Positions 1-6,171 of a stretch of 6,852 bases of DNA are shown here, in pieces (position 1 is the first letter of the stretch; the number at the start of each line of letters is the position of its first letter). The DNA is from Nitrososphaerota archaeon (GTDB lineage Archaea; Thermoproteota; Bathyarchaeia; Bathyarchaeales; Bathycorpusculaceae). The stretch is taken from assembly GCA_031260365.1 (NCBI GenBank), contig JAIRJY010000154.1, positions 1-6,852 of the forward strand, given 5' to 3'. The notes beneath the pieces were generated by a model, which saw nothing but the letters and a program-made list of their open reading frames with translations, was not told where the DNA came from and searched no databases. The position numbers and the translations under genes were made by a program.

Positions 1-57
1 AATGTTATAACATCCGGTAAAAGAAACACACAATATATTGAACGTAAGCATTTATCT

Positions 58-979
58 TTACGCACTTAGTGTAACAGACTTATCAGGAAGGCACAAAGTT
101 TTCAAAATCTTTTCTTACACACAAAATCGTTGTTGGTTTGACCATAAACTTTTGGTTCCTCAAAAAACAACCACCATTTCACTCAACTTAGGACACCACC
201 AAATCTGGAGAATACACAGGCAAAAACACAATATTCACACCCAACTCAATCAAAGGATCCAATACACCTCTGATTTTATGTATTGAAGAACTACCAAAAT
301 CAAAGTATTCCCACTCTTCATAATTGGCACAAGACAATACTTCACATACTCACCAAACAACCAACCATTCAAAGAACCCTTAAACGACAAAGAAGAAACA
401 ACCCCGTTAAACATAGCACGCCCACAATAGATTTACGCTCAAAACGTATGTCAGGCACATAATCATCTATACACGCTCATGTGAAAATGCGCGTCCATAG
501 AGTCGAGTCATGCCACAGTTGGCACTGCTTTCATCAAACCAATACGTGGTCGATATGTTTAGTTCTTGTTGCGTTTTGCGATACGTTGTGCGTGCTTCCA
601 CTACTTTTGAGGTTTTTTGCTTGTTTGAATAGAGCGTCTTTTTTTTAAACGTTAAACCATGTTTGCGCAGGCGTCTGCAGAGGGCAGATTGACTTATAGG
701 TAAATTGAATTCATCAATTAATTCCCGGAGTGTTATATCGGGTTGTTCGCAGATTTTTTCTATTACTTTGTCCATGGTGGCTTTGTTGACTAGGGGTTTT
801 CGTCCGCAGTTTAGCGGTTCGGGTTCGTAGTAACCTTGTTTTTTGTATTTTCTCCAGACACGTTCTACTGTTCGTATGCTGGCAAGTAACCACTCTGCTA
901 TACATCTTTTGTGTTTTTACCCTTCTTTCATATGTTTAACAATGGCAGCTCGCTTGTCATTTGATATCGGTTTAACCAA
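58..979 (-). pseudogene. Decayed IS630-family transposase
   Basis: This is a remnant of an IS630-family (DDE-type, TA-targeting) transposase. The probable start is TTG at 979-977, giving MVKPISNDKRAAIVKHMKEG, preceded at 4 nt by a GAGGT ribosome binding site. A TAA at 919-917 then interrupts the N-terminal helix-turn-helix. The same frame resumes (AEWLLASIRTVERVWRKYKK, EQPDITLRELIDEF, SALCRRLRKHGLTFKKKTLY) and reaches WFDES, which holds the first catalytic Asp, and MTRLYGRA. It stops at 469-467. Three frame changes, near 468, 403 and 294, are needed to recover DYVPDIRFERKSIVGVL, SLNGWLFGEYVKYCLVPIMK and IELGVNIVFLPVYSPDL. The second catalytic Asp falls at the third shift, and the final SPxE acidic motif is disrupted by stops. 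Below about 200 the match is weak, so the end at 58 is a guess. Terminal inverted repeats and a duplicated TA were not identified. The product must be inactive. Confidence 0.85.
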
Positions 980-983
980 TGCA

Positions 984-988
984 ACCTC
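984..988 (-). promoter_or_regulatory. Ribosome binding site of the former transposase
   Basis: Reading the minus strand, GAGGT lies 4 nt before the TTG at 979. It is the main reason for choosing that unusual start codon, together with the typical IS630 N-terminus (VKPISND) that follows it directly. Confidence 0.5.
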
Positions 989-1221
989 ACACGATTACAC
1001 TACAGCAAACGCCTATAGAAAGTCAATGTATTATAATGTAAGAAAACCTAAAAAGCTCCAAATTAAGCTTAGATTTTATAGCTTATGGGTAAAACTTGAA
1101 AGTTTTAGTTGACATTTAAATATAAATGTTTATTTTTAGCAAAATTGCTTATTTTTAGTGATATTGATGTACTTTTGGTTTTTTGCTTACGGTAAGTTAA
1201 AATATTGGAAATTAGCAAGCC

Positions 1222-1240
1222 AATATATAGTTTAAATATA
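1222..1240 (+). promoter_or_regulatory. Candidate archaeal TATA region of the adhesin gene
   Basis: AATATATAGTTTAAATATA lies 14-32 nt before the ATG at 1254. A TATA box at 1222-1230 would place the transcript start around 1250, giving an almost leaderless message. A longer leader, needed if the GGTG site is used, would require a box further upstream, for example TTAAAATATT near 1197-1206. Sequence alone cannot decide between these. Confidence 0.35.
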
Positions 1241-1242
1241 AT

Positions 1243-1246
1243 TTGG
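1243..1246 (+). promoter_or_regulatory. Ribosome binding site (GGTG) of the adhesin gene
   Basis: GGTG lies 7 nt before the ATG at 1254 and can pair with the anti-Shine-Dalgarno end of 16S rRNA, as is common in archaea. It supports the ATG at 1254, which is also followed directly by a good signal peptide. Confidence 0.5.
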
Positions 1247-1253
1247 TGCTTTA

Positions 1254-4205
1254 ATGAAAAATAAAACACAAAAAAGTATAATATCTGCATTATTAGTGTT
1301 TGTACTTGTTGTTGGTTGTTTTGCGGCATTGCCGTTAATGACAAGTGCAGCACCAGCGCCGGTGCCTGGCAATCCTGGTTGGAAAGCTGAATACAGCCAA
1401 TCATCGGACAAAGGTACACCCACGCCCATAATGTGGGATCGTGGTAACGCAGCTGGCGACAAAATTCCGTCAAATGCCCATAGTGCTGACTACCCTGGCT
1501 TGTACTTCTACTGGGATGACAAACAGAAAGATGACGGTGTCCTATTAGTCAACGAAAGCGTTTTCGACTACTTCCAAGACGACTATACATACACGCTTCC
1601 AAACGTCGATAAAAAGAAGGATGCCAGCGAGATTGAATTTGCAAAAGGTGACCCTGGCTTTGTTTTGACAGCGAAAAACTCTAACAATTACTGGGGATAC
1701 AAAATCGCAAAATCAACTGGCAAAGTAATCGATACAGTTAACGGTGAAAAAATCTATGCATACGCAATTCCCAAACAGATCCAATTCATCAACCCAAACA
1801 ACGGCAAAAACGAAAAAGAAGACTTGAAAAACATAAACATGGTTTTCATTGATGGTAAATATAAAGATGCCGAGTTTAAAATAGTGAAAAATTGGTACAA
1901 CGAAGATGGCAGCAAGATGATGTTTGTCTCAACAGCTGCACTTGCTAAGCAGAATGAGTTGGTTTCTTTCAACAACGATTACAAAATTGGTGTAAACACA
2001 GTTAAAATCGCAGACTATCTGACTGCAGTTAAAGGCGTAAAAATCACTGTCACAGAAGCTGTTGATAACGATTATTTCGAGCAAAACGGAAGAGTCAGCC
2101 AAACAATCACAGTGAAAAACAATGATGGTCCAACTCAGATTGTTACATTTAACAATCAGAAATGGGCTTATATCATCATCGAAAAAATTTGGCTTGATGC
2201 TTATGGCAAAGAAATAAAACCAGTAGATCTTCCAGAAGGGGTTAAAGCCGAATTCACAATCAACGGCGTGAAAGCATTTTTGGGTGAGAACAGAGTTAAA
2301 GATGGTAAACATATCGTTAGTGAAGTGCTACCAATAGCCGGATTTGATCTAATGTCTGACAACAATGTAGAAGTCACTATCAAAGCTGGCGTGACAGAAA
2401 AAGTTACCTTCGTGAACAAAGACCCTGTAACACCTATGAGAGGTCATATCATAGAGAAATTAGTTGATGATCCTAATGGTATAGTTGCGCTAGCGGAGTG
2501 GGATTGTGAATATACTGTGGAAGAGCTTTGTTTGGGTATACACTTTGATCTCTATACAGAAAGTGCATATAGCCAAAAATCACTCGGTAACCCCGCTAGT
2601 CCTGTTGCGTCTGTGACTCTTGACGCTGATGGCTTTGCTGATTTCTCCCAGACTAACCTTAAAGTAAACTTTGTTGAAGGTTACTATTGGATTGTTGAAA
2701 GACTTGACGGATTTGCAGCAACTGTTTTCACACAAGCTGACGACATACGTGTCTACATTACTCGCAGCGGTATCGTTGGACCCTTATCATTTGACTATGA
2801 TGCCTTATACACAGTCGTTAACGGCTACAACTCACCTAAACATACACTTGGCTTAGGCTATGCAGGATTGAATAACGGTGGCGATCTTTTCTACATTGGC
2901 GTTAAGAATGGTGATGTAGAATATGCGTCTTTCTGTGCTCACGGCGGTTCACGTGCTTTTGCTGGCGAAAGCGGCATGGGTTGTAATGGTTATCTGGTAG
3001 TGGAAAGACCCGAGATGGCTGGTTTGGCAAATCCTGAAATGGCGGCTTCATATGTCAAGATTCTTGCTGCTTTAAACTGGATTGAGGACAATGTTGGTGC
3101 CTTAACAGTTACGACTGGTTCTTACGGTTTAGTTACAACGCAAAGAGTCGTTGCACAGACAGTTATATGGGCTTTACTTGGAAACATTAACGTCAAGTCA
3201 TCAGAGTTTGCTAGTACAAATCTAACTGATGAGGAAAGAGCTTTTGTATTGGGTGCACTTGAAGCAGCTGATGAAGGCTACTTTGGCAACATCGTAGACC
3301 TCGTATACATGGTTTGCGAAGAACATCACGATTTCGCATCATGTCAGCCACAACTCGTTCCACTCTACGGCACAACAAAAATTGTCAACAAATTAGTCGA
3401 TAACCCAACATTCGATGTTAGCTTTACTAAAACAAAATACGGCGGTCCAGTTGCTGATGGTGAATTTGCTTTTGAACTGTTTGAAATCATAGATGGCGAA
3501 ATTGCTGACGCACCAATCGGTATATACAAAAATGATGGAACGGGCGTAGTTACAGCGACAAACCTTGCTCCAGGTGAATATGTGTTCAAAGAAGTTTGGA
3601 AGTATGTTCTTGGTACTGGCAATGATGATTCTTATGCGTTAGTTTGGAAGCCTATATATCCTGATGTTGATGCTGATGGTCTGTACTTTACAATAGCGGT
3701 TGATGGTGTTGTTACATGGGCAGGCTATGTTGGCGATGATAATCCTACGGTTGACAATGTGTTCTACTGTAAGCACACTATATTCTGGACTGCAGACTAT
3801 TATTACGGCTTAGACACAGAAGAGCGAATACAACTTGATGATGGTTCGTGGATTAATATCTTTAAGAAAAACAATACTTACTGTTCTGGTGACGGTGCTC
3901 TTACCAATTTATTTACAGTACCTGCTAACTGCTATACAGGTGGATATACACTTGCGGTTTGTTCTGGTGGCTGTGGTGTGACTACTGTATTTGACGTTAC
4001 TGATGCGCTTGATCACAACTATGAACTATCTGATCCATGGTATCAGTATGATTACGACCTTGGAGCTTACGTCCGTCTCGGTGATTACTTTAAATGTACT
4101 CACTGTGGTACTGTAATATCCAAACTCTTCTGCGAAAACTGCTCTGAAAGTGAGAGTCCGGCTTATGTGGGCGAATGCGAGTGTAAGCCGTCAGTCGAAA
4201 ATTGA
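1254..4205 (+). CDS. Secreted thioester-domain adhesin with SpaA/CnaB-like modules
   Basis: This is a 983-residue surface or secreted protein, likely able to bond covalently to a target. Residues 1-33 form a Sec signal peptide (basic MKNKTQK, hydrophobic stretch to about 27, cleavage near TSAAPA). Residues 34-200 are not recognised. SpaA/CnaB-like beta-sandwiches follow at about 201-301, 304-389 and 396-525. Each ends in a V(T)FxN or TVVN strand with a central Glu (E268, E357, E482) and an early Lys (K212, K311, K402), the usual pattern for Lys-Asn isopeptide bonds. Residues 529-706 look like a thioester domain: FC at 560-561 and AQTVIW at 634-639, matching the FC/YC and QxxIW signatures, so C561-Q635 is the proposed thioester. 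A fourth SpaA-like module spans about 707-837 (K726 or K728, E780, N835). The tail 838-983 has 11 Cys, including CTHC and CENC. No LPXTG, PGF-CTERM or C-terminal membrane helix is present, so anchoring is unexplained. Function is inferred; no close homologue is known to me. Confidence 0.72.
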   Translation: MKNKTQKSIISALLVFVLVVGCFAALPLMTSAAPAPVPGNPGWKAEYSQSSDKGTPTPIMWDRGNAAGDKIPSNAHSADYPGLYFYWDDKQKDDGVLLVNESVFDYFQDDYTYTLPNVDKKKDASEIEFAKGDPGFVLTAKNSNNYWGYKIAKSTGKVIDTVNGEKIYAYAIPKQIQFINPNNGKNEKEDLKNINMVFIDGKYKDAEFKIVKNWYNEDGSKMMFVSTAALAKQNELVSFNNDYKIGVNTVKIADYLTAVKGVKITVTEAVDNDYFEQNGRVSQTITVKNNDGPTQIVTFNNQKWAYIIIEKIWLDAYGKEIKPVDLPEGVKAEFTINGVKAFLGENRVKDGKHIVSEVLPIAGFDLMSDNNVEVTIKAGVTEKVTFVNKDPVTPMRGHIIEKLVDDPNGIVALAEWDCEYTVEELCLGIHFDLYTESAYSQKSLGNPASPVASVTLDADGFADFSQTNLKVNFVEGYYWIVERLDGFAATVFTQADDIRVYITRSGIVGPLSFDYDALYTVVNGYNSPKHTLGLGYAGLNNGGDLFYIGVKNGDVEYASFCAHGGSRAFAGESGMGCNGYLVVERPEMAGLANPEMAASYVKILAALNWIEDNVGALTVTTGSYGLVTTQRVVAQTVIWALLGNINVKSSEFASTNLTDEERAFVLGALEAADEGYFGNIVDLVYMVCEEHHDFASCQPQLVPLYGTTKIVNKLVDNPTFDVSFTKTKYGGPVADGEFAFELFEIIDGEIADAPIGIYKNDGTGVVTATNLAPGEYVFKEVWKYVLGTGNDDSYALVWKPIYPDVDADGLYFTIAVDGVVTWAGYVGDDNPTVDNVFYCKHTIFWTADYYYGLDTEERIQLDDGSWINIFKKNNTYCSGDGALTNLFTVPANCYTGGYTLAVCSGGCGVTTVFDVTDALDHNYELSDPWYQYDYDLGAYVRLGDYFKCTHCGTVISKLFCENCSESESPAYVGECECKPSVEN

Positions 4206-4233
4206 CACAGCTATAAATTAGACGTGACTACGT

Positions 4234-4275
4234 AAATAAAAAATAGACGCTATGCGTCTATTTTTTATTTTTTTG
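4234..4275 (+). terminator. Strong hairpin terminator after the adhesin gene
   Basis: A perfect 17-bp inverted repeat (4234-4250 and 4254-4270, 3-nt loop TAT) has a GC core GACGC/GCGTC and A/T outer arms, so the 3' arm itself is a T tract that runs on through 4274. It lies 28 nt past the adhesin stop codon. It looks like a bacterial intrinsic terminator, while its T-rich tract also fits archaeal termination. The A tract on the 5' side would let it work on the opposite strand too. Confidence 0.8.
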
Positions 4276-4516
4276 TTCAGGTGAATGTTTATCTTTTCCT
4301 AAGAAGTAAATTTGATTAAATATTCCTGTGACTTTTTTAAGGTGATAGTTTTTGTCGAACTATCGTGTGCCGAACGGTTTGTACATGATGTGGCAGGTAT
4401 GTTGGTAAGTAACTTTTCACTGTACGCTTTTTCTGTTTGAACTATTCATTTTGTTCATACGTATTGATAGTGTGTGTTTAGGGATATTTTTATTAGTTAT
4501 GTGTTGTAAATATTTT
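4276..4516. other. Intergenic region upstream of mscL
   Basis: With the terminator before it, this completes a gap of about 310 bases without a convincing gene. It contains an inverted repeat GATAGTT/AACTATC (4344-4350 and 4358-4364, 7-nt loop) just after a T-rich run. A 32-codon frame from GTG 4342 is present but has no recognisable content. The right end is AT-rich and probably holds the mscL promoter. Confidence 0.4.
4484..4493 (+). promoter_or_regulatory. Candidate TATA box of mscL
   Basis: ATATTTTTAT ends 23 nt before the ATG at 4517, a spacing that would give a leaderless or nearly leaderless transcript. This would explain why no Shine-Dalgarno sequence precedes the gene. The call rests on composition and spacing only. 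Confidence 0.3.
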
Positions 4517-4915
4517 ATGGTTATAATTTTGGTAAGCGATGAAGAAATATTAACTGAATTGCGGAAGATACGTGAAGCAGTCGAGAAAACGCCACCTCCG
4601 CCACCGCCTCCTAAACCGACTTTATGGGGCGAATTCAAAGAGTTCTTGTCTAAGTATAAAATATTTGGACTTGCTATTGCATTCATTATCGGTATGTATT
4701 TAGGCGGTTTAGTTCAAGCATTGGTCAAAGATTTTCTATTGCCAGCAATTGGTCTGCTTATTCCAGGTTTAGACAATTTAGCTGAGGGAACTGTTACGGT
4801 TGAGTCTCAAATATTTGCTTACGGTGACTTTCTAGTTGCACTCTTTACATTTGCGTTAGTAGCTTTACTGGTATTTCTCGCAGTTAAAATTGCAAAACAC
4901 TGGGGCGTTGAATAA
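4517..4915 (+). CDS. mscL: Large-conductance mechanosensitive channel, MscL family
   Basis: This is a membrane channel that opens under bilayer tension to release solutes during hypo-osmotic shock, working as a homo-oligomer (pentamer in known members). In the 132-residue product, residues 6-24 are a charged helix (SDEEILTELRKIREAVEK), followed by seven prolines (about 26-32) and LWGEFKEFLSKYK, the equivalent of the bacterial N-terminal amphipathic segment. TM1 is about 49-72 with the MscL-like GLAIAFIIGMYLGGLVQALV, then DFLLPAIGLLIPG, a short outer loop and TM2 at about 102-126, ending AVKIAKHWGVE. The C-terminal cytoplasmic helix of bacterial MscL is missing; a helix plus proline linker sits at the N-terminus instead. 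The start is uncertain: ATG 4517 is chosen, while TTG 4529 (128 aa, starting just before VSDEE) is a close alternative. A TTG at 4451 would add an unlikely hydrophobic leader. Confidence 0.87.
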   Translation: MVIILVSDEEILTELRKIREAVEKTPPPPPPPKPTLWGEFKEFLSKYKIFGLAIAFIIGMYLGGLVQALVKDFLLPAIGLLIPGLDNLAEGTVTVESQIFAYGDFLVALFTFALVALLVFLAVKIAKHWGVE

Positions 4916-4944
4916 CCAACGCTTAACCACAACCTCTATTTTTT
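4905..4944 (+). terminator. Candidate terminator after mscL
   Basis: A 6-bp stem GCGTTG/CAACGC (4905-4910 and 4917-4922) overlaps the mscL stop codon and can be extended by two G-T pairs. A six-T run follows at 4939-4944. The gap between hairpin and T run is long for a bacterial terminator, but a T tract alone can serve in archaea. Confidence 0.4.
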
Positions 4945-5020
4945 GTTAAACATCTTCTTTATTAAACGGTACTGAAAAATATCATTTTCTGCTCTGTATG
5001 TATTCTAATATTTATGTAGT

Positions 5021-5072
5021 GTTTGAGTAGTAAATGCCTGTATAGCACTAGCTTCTTAAGTAACTCTCAAAC
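5021..5072 (+). repeat. Inverted repeat upstream of the radical SAM gene
   Basis: GTTTGAG (5021-5027) and CTCAAAC (5066-5072) are perfect complements separated by 38 nt, ending 11 nt before the ATG at 5084. If transcribed, they could fold into a stem enclosing the leader. No known riboswitch or RNA family is recognised, and a 7-bp match at this distance could be chance. Confidence 0.3.
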
Positions 5073-5083
5073 TATATGCATGC

Positions 5084-6088
5084 ATGTCGTCACTTTCTGC
5101 TGAGTCAATTTGGACTTTAAATCCGCAGGAACTTGTTAATTTTTTGGACTGCAAAGTTTTCGCCCAGAAAAACAGTGAAATACACTTCTATGCTCCAAGT
5201 TTTAAATATTGCAAAAACAACTTTTTTAACTCACAACTGGAAACTTTTCCATCAATTTCCATAACCGGTACTAACTGTGCTTTAAATTGTAAACACTGTG
5301 CAGGTCGCCTGTTAAACACAATGCACCACACATTTACACCAAATGATCTCTTTGAACTATGTTATAAACTAAAACAAGACGGTGCAATGGGTTGTCTAAT
5401 TAGTGGCGGTTGCTTACCTAACGGGTCAGTACCCATAAAGCCGTTCATACCTACAATTGCGCAAATCAAACACCAGTTAGACTTTACTGTTTTTGTTCAC
5501 ACAGGCTTAATCAATCTAGAAACAGCGGTTTTGCTAAAACAGTCCGAAGCTACAGATGCCGTTTTAATTGATATTATAGGCTCAAAAGAAACCATAAACA
5601 ACATCTACCAACTAAACGCTACTGTCCAAGATTACGCTAAATCTTTAGAAGCTCTACAGATGACCCATTTGAACTTTATACCACACATAACAGTCGGATT
5701 AAACAAGGGTCACTTGGACGGCGAATACAACGCACTGCAAATGATCTCACAAACAACACCAGCCGCAGTAGTAATCATAGCTTTCACACCAATACCTAAA
5801 ACAGAAATGGCAAAAACCTTGCCACCACAACCCATTGACATCGCCAGAGTCATAGCAACCGCACGAGCAATGTTGCCTAAAACACCTATAATCCTAGGTT
5901 GTATGCGACCAAAAAACGTCCAACACACAATAACAGACATATTAGCACTAAAAGCTGGAGCGAACGCCATAGCATTCCCCAACAAAACAGCTGTTGAATA
6001 CGCAAAAACACAAGGATGGACCACAACTTTTTCACCATACTGCTGCGCAAAAATATTCACAGACATCAACTACAACAAAAAACAATAA
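5084..6088 (+). CDS. Radical SAM protein, uncharacterised biotin synthase-like family
   Basis: This 334-residue enzyme is expected to bind a [4Fe-4S] cluster and cleave S-adenosylmethionine to start a radical reaction; its substrate is unknown. The cluster motif C65-A-L-N-C69-K-H-C72 follows the strand SISITGTN. Further barrel motifs are LISGGC (105-110, the SAM-contacting GG position), VFVHTGL (137-142), AVLIDIIG (159-166), HITVGLNKGHLDGEY (201-215) and ILGCMRP (270-276). A C-terminal SPYCC (317-321) and C273 could support a second metal site or catalysis. The overall pattern matches the mainly archaeal COG1856-type 'biotin synthase homologue' proteins; it lacks the sequence environment expected of BioB itself. 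The archaeal LipS-type lipoyl synthases are an alternative, but no partner subunit lies nearby. ATG 5084 is the only good in-frame start (two other ATGs just upstream are out of frame), with no Shine-Dalgarno. It stands alone, convergent with queC. Confidence 0.85.
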   Translation: MSSLSAESIWTLNPQELVNFLDCKVFAQKNSEIHFYAPSFKYCKNNFFNSQLETFPSISITGTNCALNCKHCAGRLLNTMHHTFTPNDLFELCYKLKQDGAMGCLISGGCLPNGSVPIKPFIPTIAQIKHQLDFTVFVHTGLINLETAVLLKQSEATDAVLIDIIGSKETINNIYQLNATVQDYAKSLEALQMTHLNFIPHITVGLNKGHLDGEYNALQMISQTTPAAVVIIAFTPIPKTEMAKTLPPQPIDIARVIATARAMLPKTPIILGCMRPKNVQHTITDILALKAGANAIAFPNKTAVEYAKTQGWTTTFSPYCCAKIFTDINYNKKQ

Positions 6089-6092
6089 ACCC

Positions 6093-6148
6093 AAAAACTA
6101 GTAACACCTAAACATAAACAGAACTGCAATCCTAAAAACTAGTTTTTA
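6093..6148. terminator. Repeat and palindrome between convergent genes, possible bidirectional terminator
   Basis: AAAAACTAGT occurs at 6093-6102 and again at 6134-6143. The second copy forms the first part of a perfect 16-bp palindrome TAAAAACTAGTTTTTA (6133-6148). It provides a T5 tract on both strands in the 83-bp spacer between the stops of the radical SAM gene and queC, as a shared terminator would. The palindrome has no loop and could instead be a protein site. Confidence 0.4.
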
Positions 6149-6171
6149 ACGGAAAATTTAGTTGTAGCAAT

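Larger units (their letters stand above)
980..1253. other. AT-rich intergenic region with short repeats
   Basis: No gene is visible in these 274 bases between the dead transposase and the adhesin. The stretch contains an inverted repeat ACATTTA/TAAATGT with a 4-nt loop (1112-1129) and a second small one AGCAA/TTGCT (1138-1149). A direct repeat TTATTTTTAG occurs at 1130-1139 and again at 1150-1159. Spurious open frames here are not supported by any motif. The outer end of the insertion element should lie somewhere in its left part, but no clear terminal repeat is seen. The right part carries the promoter of the adhesin gene. The repeats could be operator sites or chance features of AT-rich DNA. 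Confidence 0.4.

Noticed and set aside
1..14. 12-bp palindrome ATGTTATAACAT at 2-13 as the outer end of the IS630 element
   Set aside because: No matching inverted copy was found on the other side of the transposase, so it cannot be called a terminal repeat.
843..1112. 89-codon plus-strand frame across the transposase N-terminus
   Set aside because: It is the antisense shadow of the decayed IS630 gene, where the minus strand reads as clear transposase sequence.
4342..4440. Possible 32-codon ORF from GTG 4342 inside the mscL upstream region
   Set aside because: It has no recognisable motif, and the GGTGAT that resembles a ribosome site overlaps the supposed start itself. The region also contains a hairpin-like repeat, so a coding role is unsupported.
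4451..4516. Longer mscL start at TTG 4451
   Set aside because: It would add 22 hydrophobic and Cys-containing residues unlike MscL N-termini. The family-like sequence begins at VSDEE, and the extension includes the likely promoter.
4916..5083. tRNA or other structured RNA gene between mscL and the radical SAM gene
   Set aside because: No cloverleaf, T-loop GTTC-type motif or known box motif is visible, only one widely spaced 7-bp inverted repeat.
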